Of a DNA stretch of 64,000 bases, positions 1 to 8,413 are shown one piece after another. The notes beneath the pieces were generated by a model. That model was not told the origin of the DNA. It made no database searches and saw nothing but the letters and a program-made list of their open reading frames with translations. The stretch spans positions 372,001-436,000 of the forward strand of contig CAXTJQ010000001.1 in NCBI GenBank assembly GCA_964244725.1. The letters run 5' to 3'. A program made the position numbers and the translations under genes. Within the stretch, counting starts at the first letter, position 1; every line of letters starts with the position of its first letter. The stretch comes from Kumtagia sp964244725. Its GTDB lineage: Bacteria; Pseudomonadota; Alphaproteobacteria; Rhizobiales; Rhizobiaceae.

Positions 1-145
1 CTTCAGTCGAGACAATATCGATATGAACGCAATTTGCTGCAACGCACCCGATCTTGGGTTGTTCCTGCCTGGCGCAGGCAGGATTGAGTCAAGCTGTTGC
101 GGAAAGGCCGAGATTGTCGGGGCAGGTTCTATAAGGGCGAAATCG

Positions 146-169
146 TTGACAACTGACTACTGTCAGTTG
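146..169 (+). promoter_or_regulatory. higBA operator/promoter dyad
   Basis: CAACTGAC-TACT-GTCAGTTG is a perfect 8-bp inverted repeat at 150-169, overlapping a TTGACA hexamer at 146-151 that could serve as a -35 box. It lies 13 bases before the ATG of the damaged higB frame, which is where a HigA-type antitoxin is expected to repress its own operon. The repeat is read directly; its role is inferred from position. Confidence 0.55.
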
Positions 170-182
170 GCACATCCGTTTG

Positions 183-461
183 ATGATACGATCTTTCCGA
201 AGCAGAAGCTGCGGAAGCTGTTCGAGGACGGCAACGCGCGGGGCTTGCCTGCCGATCAGGTCGCCCGCATCGAGAATCGGCTTTGACCATCGACGCGGCC
301 ACCCAGATCGAGGGCATATCAACGTTCCCGGCTACAAACTGCATCAGCTTAGCGGCGACTATGTCGGGTTCCATGCCGTCTGGGTGACAGCAAAATGGCA
401 AATCATATTCCGCTTTGTCGATGGCGACGCCTTCGATCTGGATCATGTCGACTATCATTAG
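183..461 (+). pseudogene. higB: HigB-type toxin, frame broken in three places
   Basis: Joined across frames, the segment reads as a complete HigB/RelE-superfamily mRNA interferase of about 92 residues: MIRSF, then KLRKLFEDGNARGLP, then TIDAATQIEG, then INVPGYKLHQLSGD, then the terminal IIFRFVDGDAFDLDHVDYH. These pieces lie in three different frames, with switches near 198-200, 284-286 and 316-318. Each switch is explained by one missing base, so the three together restore the starting frame. A TGA at 284-286 ends the second segment. As written, no full-length toxin can be made. The downstream higA start is also out of frame. Either this is a decayed toxin or there are local sequencing errors; no comparable cluster of frame changes occurs elsewhere in the window. 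Confidence 0.8.
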
Positions 462-507
462 GAGAATAAAGCCATGCCCATGAAAATCCCCGCATCCCGG
501 TCGCATC

Positions 508-789
508 GTGCGCGATGATAGTCTGACCGATCTTGGCCTAAGCGTCGGTGACGCGGCTACCGCTCTGGGAGTCAGCCGCCAGACGCTCGACAAGATCGTG
601 AACGGGCGCGGCAGCATCACCCCGGACATGGCGATCCGGTTCGAAAAGATTTTCGGCTCGACGGCCGACACCTGGCTGCGCATGCAGCTCGTCTATGACC
701 TAGCGCAGGCCCGGATGCGGGAGACCGAGATCGTGTCAACGGTCCGGCCGATCGGCGCCGGCCGACCAAAGCAGCGGGCTCTACTTTGA
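508..789 (+). CDS. higA: HigA-type antitoxin (XRE helix-turn-helix)
   Basis: Antitoxin partner of the higB remnant, expected to bind the toxin and repress the operon. The product has a helix-turn-helix (GDAATALGVSRQTLDKIV, about residues 13-30) followed by the HigA signature MAIRFEKIFGSTADTWLRMQ. The natural start is probably ATG at 474 or 480, 9 or more bases after AGGAG. That start encodes MPMK and then leaves the frame at a CCCC run (488-491), where one extra base (or two missing) separates it from the HPGRIVRDD segment that HigA proteins normally have. As the sequence stands, translation would need the internal GTG at 508, giving 93 residues without the usual first 10 or so. The DNA-binding core is intact. 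Confidence 0.75.
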   Translation: MRDDSLTDLGLSVGDAATALGVSRQTLDKIVNGRGSITPDMAIRFEKIFGSTADTWLRMQLVYDLAQARMRETEIVSTVRPIGAGRPKQRALL

Positions 790-901
790 CCAACGTCTCT
801 TTGATGTCGAGTGGCCGACCATCAGATGGCTACTCCTGCGTCTGCGCTTCGCCGATTGACAAACCCGATCGCGGCCTTCTGGCCGCTCTACGAATCGTTT
901 T

Positions 902-1249
902 TCATCCTTGAGACGCTGCGATCCTGGACGGCGTTTCGCCCGCCGCCTCGCCCTTGCCTTCCGGCGCGCCCGCGTTCGCCTGTTCGGCCTGCGCATGGCT
1001 GATGGGTGCGCCCGGTCTGCGGATCGTCCCCGACGCTTCCCTGACCAGCGGCAGAAAGCCGTCGCCGCCCGCATCGATCATCTCGAAGAACTGCTTGCGC
1101 ATGCGTGGGTCCCAGAATTTGTTGATGTGTTCGGCGACGCCGGCGACGCCGAGATCGTGCGGCTTCGACTCGAAGAACGTCGCGATCTGGTTGGCCATGC
1201 GAACGAGCTTCTCGCTGGCGCCTGACCGGTGCATCTCGTCATGCGACAT
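902..1249 (-). CDS. fdsD: Formate dehydrogenase delta subunit FdsD
   Basis: Small accessory subunit of the cytoplasmic NAD-dependent molybdenum formate dehydrogenase. The conserved segment KLVRMANQIATFFESKPHD followed by HINKFWDPRMRKQFFEMI (residues 15-58) is diagnostic of the FdsD family. The last 40 or so residues are low-complexity, rich in Ala, Gly and Glu. At 115 residues it is longer than many FdsD proteins because of this tail. It overlaps the end of fdhD by 11 bases and is the last gene of the fds operon. FdsD is required for active enzyme in characterised fds systems, although it carries no cofactor. Confidence 0.9.
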   Translation of the reverse strand: MSHDEMHRSGASEKLVRMANQIATFFESKPHDLGVAGVAEHINKFWDPRMRKQFFEMIDAGGDGFLPLVREASGTIRRPGAPISHAQAEQANAGAPEGKGEAAGETPSRIAASQG

Positions 1250-2063
1250 TTTTTGCGGCCCCGGCTGAAATGCGTTCGGAATGGGTGAACACGTCGAATT
1301 CCTCGCCGCGCACCAGCGCGACCAGCGTCATGCCGGCCTCGTGCGCCGTGCGGATGGCGAGCGCGGTCGGGGCCGAGACGGCGACGATGAACGGCGATCC
1401 GAGCGCGGCCGTCTTCTGCACCATCTCGACGGAGACGCGGCTGGTGACGACGACCGCTCCCGTTTCGCCGTCGATACCGGCCCTGGCCAACGCGCCCGCG
1501 AGCTTGTCCAGCGCGTTGTGCCGGCCGACATCCTCGCGCGCCATCACGATGCCCTTGCCTGGAACGTAGAGGCCGGCCGCATGCACCGCGCCGGTATCTG
1601 CATGAAGAGGCTGGACCTTTGACAAGAACCGGACCGACTGCACGATATCGGCGGCATCAAGTGTAAGTGTTGACTGACAAACGCGTTCGACCGCGCGCAT
1701 CGCTTCCTCGATCGACTCGATGCCGCACAGCCCGCAGCCGACCGGCCCGGCCAGCCTGCGCCGCCGCTGCTCGAAACGCGTGTTGGCGCTGTCCTTCAGC
1801 CGAATCTGGATGTCGATTCCAGCCCCGTGATCCTCGACCTCGATCGATTCGATCTCGCCGGGCGACTTGATGATGCCCTCGGTCAGCGAAAAGCCGAGCG
1901 CGAAGTCCTCGAGATCGGCGGGCGACGCCATCATGACGGCGTGCGTCGCGCCCGCGAAAGAAAACGCGATCGGCGTTTCCTCGGGGACCATGCGTCCGGC
2001 TGTACTGACGCCGGCGGCGCGGTGGGCGAGGCGGGTGATCTGAGTAAGGGCAGGGCGAGTCAT
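1239..2063 (-). CDS. fdhD: Formate dehydrogenase accessory sulfurtransferase FdhD
   Basis: Transfers sulfur from a cysteine desulfurase to the molybdenum cofactor so that formate dehydrogenase becomes active. The family motifs are present: an EETPIAF segment near the N-terminus, the cysteine pair GPVGCGLCGIE in the middle, and VMAREDVGRHNALDKL in the C-terminal half. The start chosen is the ATG whose product begins MTRPALTQ (274 residues); an in-frame ATG 33 bases upstream is possible but adds sequence not typical of the family. It lies between fdsA and fdsD, separated from fdsA by a block of tandem repeats. Confidence 0.93.
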   Translation of the reverse strand: MTRPALTQITRLAHRAAGVSTAGRMVPEETPIAFSFAGATHAVMMASPADLEDFALGFSLTEGIIKSPGEIESIEVEDHGAGIDIQIRLKDSANTRFEQRRRRLAGPVGCGLCGIESIEEAMRAVERVCQSTLTLDAADIVQSVRFLSKVQPLHADTGAVHAAGLYVPGKGIVMAREDVGRHNALDKLAGALARAGIDGETGAVVVTSRVSVEMVQKTAALGSPFIVAVSAPTALAIRTAHEAGMTLVALVRGEEFDVFTHSERISAGAAKNVA

Positions 2064-2084
2064 GGATTTGGTCCGATGATGCGC

Positions 2085-2340
2085 CCCCTCCACCACGCTT
2101 TGCGTGGTCCCCCTCCCCCGTGAACGGGGGAGGATCCAAGGCCGCGGCCGGCTCCGACGCCGGATCCTCCCCCGCGGAGCGGGGGAGGGGGACCGCCGTA
2201 GGCGGCGGAGGGGGCGTCCACTTTATCCTCCCCTGCGGAGCGGGGGAGGGGGACCGCCGTAGGCGGTGGAGGGGGCGTCCACTTTATCCTCCCCTGCGGA
2301 GCGGGGGAGGGGGACCGCCGTAGGCGGTGGAGGGGGCGTC
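2085..2340. repeat. Tandem 61-bp GC-rich repeat block (three units plus a degenerate copy)
   Basis: Three head-to-tail units start at 2165, 2226 and 2287, with a period of 61 bp and only one or two differences between copies; the third is cut short a few bases before the fdsA stop codon. Each unit contains the hairpin CCTCCCC-GCGGAGC-GGGGGAGG and a second short dyad (ACCGCC-GTA-GGCGG). A related but diverged element with CACCACGC-TTT-GCGTGG and CCTCCCCC-GTGAAC-GGGGGAGG occupies about 2085-2131. Elements of this style are dispersed in many alphaproteobacterial genomes. The block sits between fdsA and fdhD inside an operon and could modulate mRNA stability, which is inference. Confidence 0.85.
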
Positions 2341-2345
2341 ACGAC

Positions 2346-5240
2346 TTATTCCGCCGCTTCCAGCACGGGCTGTATCCGCCGGCTCATCCGCGCCTGTTCG
2401 TTGTACTCGACTTGCCAGTCGCTCGGCCCGTTCGACGGCGCGACCTGCACGGCGGTCACTTTGTATTCCGGGCAGTTCGTCGCCCAGTCGGAGAAGTCGG
2501 TGGTGATGACATTGGCCTGCGTGTTCGGATGATGGAACGTCGTGTAAACGACGCCCGGCGACACGCGGCTGGTGACGAGCGCCCGCAGCGTCGTCTCGCC
2601 GGCGCGGCTCTGGATGCGCACCCAGTCGCCGTCGCCCAAGCCACGATTCTCCGCGTCGTGCGGGTGGATTTCCAGCCGGTCCTCCTCGTGCCAGACGCCA
2701 TTGTCGGTGCGCCGGGTCTGCGCGCCGACATTGTATTGCGACAGCGTGCGGCCGGTGGTGAGCAACAGCGGGAAGCGCGGGCCGGTCTTCTCGTCCGTCG
2801 CGACATATTCGGTGCGGATGAACTTGCCCTTGCCGCGCACGAAGCCGCCTATATGCATGATCGGCGTGCCGAGCGGCGCCTTCTCGTTGCAAGGCCACGT
2901 CACAGAGCCCTCGCGGTCGAGCAGATCGTAGGTCACGCCGGCAAAGCTTGGCGTCGTCGCCGCGACCTCGTCCATGACCTGGGACGGATGCGTATAATCC
3001 CATTTCAGGCCCATGGCCTGCGCGAGCTTCTGCGTGACTTCCCAGTCGGCCAGCCCGTTCTTGGGCGCCATCACCTTGCGCACGCGGTTGATGCGCCGCT
3101 CGGCGTTGGTGAAGGTGCCGTCCTTTTCGAGGAACGACGAACCGGGCAGAAAGACATGCGCGTAGTTCGCGGTTTCGTTGAGGAACAGGTCGTGGACGAC
3201 GACGCACTCCATTGCCTCCAGCCCGGCCGCGACGTGATGCGTGTCCGGGTCGGATTGCAGGATATCCTCGCCCTGGATGTAGATGCCCTTGAACGTGCCG
3301 TCGACGGCGGCGTCCAGCATGTTGGGAATGCGCAGGCCGGGTTCGTCGTCGAGCTTGACGTTCCAGAGCTTCTCGAAGATGTCCCGCGTCTCCTCGCCGG
3401 AGACGTGGCGGTAGCCCGGCAGTTCGTGCGGGAACGAGCCCATGTCGCAGGCGCCCTGCACATTGTTCTGTCCGCGCAGCGGGTTCACGCCGACGCCGCG
3501 ACGGCCGAGATTGCCGGTCGCCATGGCGAGGTTGGCGATCGCCATCACGGTCGTTGAGCCCTGGCTGTGCTCGGTGACGCCGAGGCCGTAATAGATCGCG
3601 CCGTTGCCGCCGCGTGCGTAGAGGCGGGCAGCACCGCGGATCAGGTCCGGATCGACGCCCGACAACGCGCCGACCGTTTCCGGCGAGTTCCGCGGATCGG
3701 CGACGAACGCCGCCCAGTCCTCGAACTCGGACCAGTCGCAGCGTTCGCGGATGAATTTTTCGTCGAACAGGCTCTCGGTGACGATGACATGCGCCAGCGC
3801 CGTGATCACGGCAACGTTCGTGCCCGGCCTGAGCGGCAGATGGAACTGCGCCTCGATGTGGGCCGAACGCACGATGTCGGTGCGGCGCGGATCGAGCACG
3901 ATTAGCTTCGCGCCTTTGCGCAGCCGCTTCTTCAGCCGTGAGGCGAACACCGGATGGCCGTCGGTCGGGTTGGCGCCGATGATCATCACGACATCGGTCT
4001 CCTCGACCGAATCGAAATCCTGCGTGCCCGCCGAGGTGCCGAACGTCTGGCCAAGGCCGTAGCCGGTCGGCGAATGACAGACGCGGGCGCAGGTATCGAC
4101 ATTGTTGTTGCCGAAACCCTGGCGGATCAGCTTCTGGACGAGATAGGTCTCCTCGTTGGTGCAGCGCGACGAGGTGATGCCGCCAATCGACCCCTTGCCG
4201 TACTGGTACTGGATGCGCCGGAACTCGCTCGCCGTGTGCGCGAAGGCTTCGTCCCACGACACTTCGCGCCAGGGGTCGGTGATCTTCTCGCGGATCATCG
4301 GGTTGAGGATGCGGTCCTTATGCGTCGAATAACCGTAGGCGAAGCGGCCTTTGACGCAGGAATGGCCGCGATTGGCCTTGCCGTCTTTCCACGGCACCAT
4401 GCGCACCAATTCGTCGCCGCGCATCTCGGCCTTGAACGAGCAGCCGACGCCGCAATAGGCGCAGGTGGTGACCACCGAATGCTCCGGCTGGCCGATCCTG
4501 ATGACGGACTTTTCGGTCAGCGTCGCGGTCGGGCAGGCCTGCACGCAGGCGCCGCAGGAGACGCATTCGGACTCGAGGAAATGCTGATGCATGCCGGGCG
4601 ACACGCGGCTGTTGAAGCCGCGGCCCTCGATCGTCAGCGCAAACGTGCCCTGAACCTCCTCACAGGCCCGCACGCAACGCGAGCAGACGATGCATTTCGA
4701 CGGATCGTAAGTGAAATACGGGTTCGACTCGTCCTTTGGCAGCCAGTTGAAGTTTGCCGCGCCCGCGTTCAGGTCGCCGGTCTTTTTCTTGAAGACGTGG
4801 TTCTCGCCTTTATATCCGTAGCGCACGTCGCGCAGGCCGACGACGCCCGCCTGCGTCTGCAACTCGCAGTCGCCATTCGCAGCGCAGGTCAGGCAGTCGA
4901 GCGGGTGGTCGGAGATGTACAGCTCCATCACGCCGCGGCGGATGTCCTTCAGCCTGGTCGTCTGGGTCTTGACCACCATGCCCGGCGCAACCGGCGTCGT
5001 GCAGGAGGAGGGCGTGCCGTTGCGGCCCTCGATCTCGACCAGGCACAGCCGGCACGAGCCGAAAGCGTCGACCATGTCCGTGGCGCACAGCTTCGGGATG
5101 GCGATGCCCGCTTCCATCGACGCGCGCATGATCGACGTGCCTTCGGGCACGGTGACCGCAAATCCGTCGACGACAAGCGTGACCTGCTTCTCGGCTTTCG
5201 ATGCCGGCGTACCGTAGTCGATTTCCTGGATCATGCCCAT
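2346..5240 (-). CDS. fdsA: NAD-dependent formate dehydrogenase alpha subunit (molybdenum, Fe-S)
   Basis: Catalytic subunit that oxidises formate to CO2 and passes electrons through Fe-S clusters to FdsB. Visible along its 964 residues: an N-terminal [2Fe-2S] ferredoxin domain; the His-ligated cluster motif HPLDCLTC (about 112); two [4Fe-4S] motifs CIVCSRCVRAC (about 182) and CVSCGACVQAC (about 226); the cluster CAYCGVGC opening the molybdopterin domain (about 260); and the Mo-ligand segment ARVCHSPTG (about 386). The ligand is cysteine, not selenocysteine. The start at 5240 has a GAGGAA ribosome-binding site 8 bases upstream; the second Met two codons on is possible. An unrelated gene separates it from fdsB. 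Confidence 0.96.
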   Translation of the reverse strand: MGMIQEIDYGTPASKAEKQVTLVVDGFAVTVPEGTSIMRASMEAGIAIPKLCATDMVDAFGSCRLCLVEIEGRNGTPSSCTTPVAPGMVVKTQTTRLKDIRRGVMELYISDHPLDCLTCAANGDCELQTQAGVVGLRDVRYGYKGENHVFKKKTGDLNAGAANFNWLPKDESNPYFTYDPSKCIVCSRCVRACEEVQGTFALTIEGRGFNSRVSPGMHQHFLESECVSCGACVQACPTATLTEKSVIRIGQPEHSVVTTCAYCGVGCSFKAEMRGDELVRMVPWKDGKANRGHSCVKGRFAYGYSTHKDRILNPMIREKITDPWREVSWDEAFAHTASEFRRIQYQYGKGSIGGITSSRCTNEETYLVQKLIRQGFGNNNVDTCARVCHSPTGYGLGQTFGTSAGTQDFDSVEETDVVMIIGANPTDGHPVFASRLKKRLRKGAKLIVLDPRRTDIVRSAHIEAQFHLPLRPGTNVAVITALAHVIVTESLFDEKFIRERCDWSEFEDWAAFVADPRNSPETVGALSGVDPDLIRGAARLYARGGNGAIYYGLGVTEHSQGSTTVMAIANLAMATGNLGRRGVGVNPLRGQNNVQGACDMGSFPHELPGYRHVSGEETRDIFEKLWNVKLDDEPGLRIPNMLDAAVDGTFKGIYIQGEDILQSDPDTHHVAAGLEAMECVVVHDLFLNETANYAHVFLPGSSFLEKDGTFTNAERRINRVRKVMAPKNGLADWEVTQKLAQAMGLKWDYTHPSQVMDEVAATTPSFAGVTYDLLDREGSVTWPCNEKAPLGTPIMHIGGFVRGKGKFIRTEYVATDEKTGPRFPLLLTTGRTLSQYNVGAQTRRTDNGVWHEEDRLEIHPHDAENRGLGDGDWVRIQSRAGETTLRALVTSRVSPGVVYTTFHHPNTQANVITTDFSDWATNCPEYKVTAVQVAPSNGPSDWQVEYNEQARMSRRIQPVLEAAE

Positions 5241-5257
5241 GGGGAGTTTCCTCAGAT

Positions 5258-6247
5258 TCAAGCTAAACGAGCGGCGGTCTGTTGTGCGGTACTCACTGGC
5301 GCACCCTCGATCAGTGCTCGCACAACCGACATGAACCAAGAAATCTGCAATTCAAATGCAGATCGATCTTTGTCCTTTAAACGGTGGCTCTCGCCCTCAT
5401 TGGAATGAGCAACAGAATTTGCGATTATTCTGAGATTGTGAAGGGCTGACTTATTCGCGAGCGAAGGCAATCCGACGCATAAATCTATTCGTTTGTCCAA
5501 GTTTGTATCCGCATCTCCGGCTTTGTAGTGATCTCGCAAAACCTGCTCAACAATGCCGCGCATAACGATGAACGAAGCGAGAAATGAACCGAAGACGAAG
5601 CAGTTCTGAGCCTCCCGCAGGAGCGAGAAGAGAGACAGTTTTCCGCTCGCCCCAAATTTCTCATGAACGTGGCGTGGAATAAGCGTAAACGGGACAAGCT
5701 GACGCCTACGAAGCATACCACGAAGGCTCAAACCGCTGCTTTTTCGGGTTTCCTCCCAAGCCAAGACTGCGTCTGCAATCTCGTCTGCGAAGCCATCTGG
5801 GAAGCCGCGATGGTCCTGAGTAGCTTGGTCCGCAGCAAAGTCCAACGCACCCTCAATAGCCTTGGCTTTCTCCAAGGCATTCTCGTCGGCCATTTCCCAT
5901 TGTCGCTTAGCTTTCAAATGAGTTGGCAATTTCGACGCGCTAGCTTCTTCTCTGCCCGTACCAAGATCGACACCACCGAACCAAACTTCGTTTATAGTCT
6001 GTTCGAAACGGTTTTCGAAATCTCGAAATTGATTTATAAATTTAGGGTCTGAAGGACCTGTAAAGATATCGAGGTCGTGTCGCTCGCTAAGACGAAGCGT
6101 CCAGGCAGCAAAATGCAAATTTATACAAAGCTCGCGAATTTTTTCGTCACTCTGTGAGATATCTTCAAGTTCTAACGGTTCCAAGTCCAAGCCAATCAAC
6201 CTGCCGTACAAACTCATGAAGTTGATCACTTCGGCAGTGTCCTTCAT
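5258..6247 (-). CDS. DUF4145-like protein embedded in the fds operon
   Basis: This 329-residue soluble protein is not a formate dehydrogenase subunit. The C-terminal third (FGSFLASFIVMRGIVEQVL, LDKRIDLCVGLPSL, NLRIIANSVAHSNEG) resembles the helical DUF4145 domain, whose members often accompany restriction or defence genes. The N-terminal two thirds are not recognised. It starts 2 bases after the fdsB stop, with GGAG inside the end of fdsB, and ends 17 bases before fdsA, so it is built into the operon. Its base composition differs sharply from its neighbours: three 60-base lines inside it contain 29, 28 and 22 G/C, while flanking genes run near two thirds G/C. This points to recent acquisition. 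Function unknown. Confidence 0.75.
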   Translation of the reverse strand: MKDTAEVINFMSLYGRLIGLDLEPLELEDISQSDEKIRELCINLHFAAWTLRLSERHDLDIFTGPSDPKFINQFRDFENRFEQTINEVWFGGVDLGTGREEASASKLPTHLKAKRQWEMADENALEKAKAIEGALDFAADQATQDHRGFPDGFADEIADAVLAWEETRKSSGLSLRGMLRRRQLVPFTLIPRHVHEKFGASGKLSLFSLLREAQNCFVFGSFLASFIVMRGIVEQVLRDHYKAGDADTNLDKRIDLCVGLPSLANKSALHNLRIIANSVAHSNEGESHRLKDKDRSAFELQISWFMSVVRALIEGAPVSTAQQTAARLA

Positions 6248-6249
6248 GA

Positions 6250-7806
6250 CTACTCCGCAGCCTCCGCCACTGCCCGCGTCCTGAAATCCTGCGGCCAGTG
6301 CGTCAGCGCGCTCATCACCGGATACGGCGTGAACCCACCCAGCGCGCACAGCGATCCGAACTTCATCGTGTTGCAGAGGTCGGTGACCAGTGCGATGTTC
6401 TTCTCCGGCTCGATGCCGGCGGAAATCCTGTCGATGGTCTCGACCCCGCGCGTCGAGCCGATGCGGCAGGGCGTGCACTTGCCGCAGCTTTCGATCGCGC
6501 AGAACTCCATCGCAAAGCGCGCCTGCTTGAGCATGTCGGCGGTGTCGTCGAACACCGTGATTCCCGCATGGCCGATCAACCCGTCCTTGGCCGCGAACGC
6601 TTCGTAATCGAACGGCGTGTCGAACAGCGCCGGCGGAAAATACGCCCCGAGCGGCCCGCCGACCTGAACCGCCTTGACCGGACGCCCCGTGGCCGTGCCG
6701 CCGCCGATGCCCTCGACGATATCGCCCAGCGTCATCCCGAACGCCGCTTCAAACAGGCCTCCATTCTTGACGTTGCCGGCGATCTGGATCGGGATCGTGC
6801 CGCGCGACCGGCCTATGCCGAAATCCTTGTAGAAGGCGGCGCCTCGGTCCATGACCACCGGCACGGAGGCGAGCGAGATCACATTGTTGATCACGGTCGG
6901 CTTGCCGAACAGGCCCTGGATCGCCGGCAGCGGGGGCTTTGCCCGCACCACGCCGCGCTTGCCTTCGAGGCTGTTCAGCAGCGCCGTTTCCTCGCCACAG
7001 ACATAGGCGCCGGCGCCGGAACGGATCTCGATGTCGAAGGCGTTCGGCGAGCCGAGTACGTTGAAACCGAGGATGCGCTCGCGCCGCGCGATCTCCACCG
7101 CCCTGATCATCACCCGGATCGCATGCGGATATTCCGAGCGGATATAGATAAAGCCCTTGGTCGCTCCGGTTGCGATCCCGGCGATCGCCATGCCCTCGAT
7201 CAGCACGAAGGGGTCGCCCTCCATGATCATGCGGTCGGCGAAGGTCCCGCTGTCGCCTTCGTCGGCGTTGCAGACGATGTATTTGGGGTCGGAGACCTGG
7301 TCGAGGACGGTCTTCCACTTGATGCCGGTCGGGAAACCCGCCCCGCCGCGCCCGCGAAGCCCAGATTCCGTAACTTGCTTGACCACATCGACCGGCGTCA
7401 GCGCGATAGCGTTCTGAAGCCCGCGCAATCCGCCATGCGCCTTGTAATCGTCGAGCGACAGCGGATCGGTGATGCCGCAGCGCGCGAAGGTCAGGCGCGT
7501 CTGCTTTGCGAAGAACGGCAGTCTTTCCGGGTAGCCCAGCGACAATGCGTGAGCGCCGCCGGAGAGGAAACCCGCGGCGAACAGCCCCGGCGCGTCCTTC
7601 GCCTGGACCGGGCCGTAGGCGATGCGTCCGTTTTCGGTCTCGACCTCGACCATCGGCTCGAGAAAATACGCGCCGCGCGACCCGTTGCGCACGATTTTCG
7701 CATCAATCCCGCGATCGGCGATTTCCTTCGCAATTGCCTTGGCGACCTTCTCCGCGCCGAGCGCCAGCGCGCCGGAATCGCCGGGGATGTAGATGGTGGC
7801 AGTCAC
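6250..7806 (-). CDS. fdsB: NAD-dependent formate dehydrogenase beta subunit (NuoF-like)
   Basis: Diaphorase subunit carrying FMN and a [4Fe-4S] cluster; it reduces NAD+ with electrons from FdsA. An N-terminal thioredoxin-like region of about 100 residues precedes the NuoF-type core. That core shows the NADH/FMN motif LRGRGGAGFPTGIKW (about 150), SGAYVCGEETALLNSLEG (about 265) and the cluster motif ESCGKCTPCRIG (about 440) with a fourth Cys in FGSLCALGG. The GTG start at 7806 overlaps the fdsG stop by four bases (GTGA), giving 518 residues; longer upstream extensions run into fdsG. Confidence 0.95.
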   Translation of the reverse strand: MTATIYIPGDSGALALGAEKVAKAIAKEIADRGIDAKIVRNGSRGAYFLEPMVEVETENGRIAYGPVQAKDAPGLFAAGFLSGGAHALSLGYPERLPFFAKQTRLTFARCGITDPLSLDDYKAHGGLRGLQNAIALTPVDVVKQVTESGLRGRGGAGFPTGIKWKTVLDQVSDPKYIVCNADEGDSGTFADRMIMEGDPFVLIEGMAIAGIATGATKGFIYIRSEYPHAIRVMIRAVEIARRERILGFNVLGSPNAFDIEIRSGAGAYVCGEETALLNSLEGKRGVVRAKPPLPAIQGLFGKPTVINNVISLASVPVVMDRGAAFYKDFGIGRSRGTIPIQIAGNVKNGGLFEAAFGMTLGDIVEGIGGGTATGRPVKAVQVGGPLGAYFPPALFDTPFDYEAFAAKDGLIGHAGITVFDDTADMLKQARFAMEFCAIESCGKCTPCRIGSTRGVETIDRISAGIEPEKNIALVTDLCNTMKFGSLCALGGFTPYPVMSALTHWPQDFRTRAVAEAAE

Positions 7807-8294
7807 GCCAGCACCGCCTCGACGATCTCGTCGATCGCCTCGGCGTCGACCCGCCCGATGACTTCGCCGTCGAGCATCGCCGCCGGGGCGCAGGCGCAGA
7901 GGCCCAGGCAATAAACCGGCTCCAGCGTCACCGAACCGTCGCCTGAGGTTTCATGAAACCCGATGCCGAGACGCTGCTTCAACCGGTTGGCGACAACTTC
8001 AGACCCCATCGACTGGCAGGCTTCCGCCTGGCAAAGCTTCAGGATGTTGCGGCCGGCGGGCTGACGGCGATAGTCGTGATAGAAGCTGACGACGCCGTGG
8101 ACTTCGGCGTTGGAGATGTTCAGCGCCTCGGCGATGACCGGCAGCGATCCCGTCGGCACGAAGCCGAACTCGGCCTGAACGCCATGCAGGATCGGCAGCA
8201 ACGGTCCTTCGAGGCCGTTCGACTCGGCGATCACCGCGGCGGTGCGCACGACGACGTCGATCGGGGTTTCGGTACGTGCTGGCTGCAACGACAC
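7803..8294 (-). CDS. fdsG: NAD-dependent formate dehydrogenase gamma subunit (NuoE-like)
   Basis: Thioredoxin-like [2Fe-2S] subunit of the soluble formate dehydrogenase, working with FdsB in the NADH-reducing module. The cluster ligands are visible as CQAEACQS in the middle and CLGLCACAP near residue 130. The segment EALNISNAEVHGVVSFYHDY is typical of NuoE/FdsG. At 163 residues it is the usual length. The start is a GTG with GGGAGGG about 7 bases upstream. It is the first gene of the fds operon, downstream of a LysR gene on the same strand. Confidence 0.95.
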   Translation of the reverse strand: MSLQPARTETPIDVVVRTAAVIAESNGLEGPLLPILHGVQAEFGFVPTGSLPVIAEALNISNAEVHGVVSFYHDYRRQPAGRNILKLCQAEACQSMGSEVVANRLKQRLGIGFHETSGDGSVTLEPVYCLGLCACAPAAMLDGEVIGRVDAEAIDEIVEAVLA

Positions 8295-8386
8295 GCAGCG
8301 CCCTCCCTGTCAGCGCCCAAAATTCTGACGCATGCATCTAGAAGTCAGACCAAACAGCGAAAATCAATAATGAGGAATCGTTGGTC

Positions 8387-8403
8387 GATAGAATTCTTCT
8401 ATC
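8387..8403. promoter_or_regulatory. LysR-type binding dyad upstream of fdsG
   Basis: GATAGAA-TTC-TTCTATC is a perfect 7-bp inverted repeat of the form ATAG-N7-CTAT, the half-site geometry known for OxyR and other LysR-type regulators. It sits 93 bases before the fdsG start and just after the stop codon of the LysR gene. It is a good candidate site for that regulator to control the fds operon; binding itself is inferred. Confidence 0.5.
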
Positions 8404-8413
8404 AAGCTGGTCT

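Noticed and set aside
2165..2345. Tandem repeats as a possible CRISPR array
   Set aside because: The units are directly adjacent and identical throughout the 61 bp, with no unique spacers and no cas genes.
3954..5408. A 484-codon plus-strand frame opposite fdsA
   Set aside because: Shadow of fdsA, with low-complexity Arg/Ala/Asp composition and no recognisable domain.
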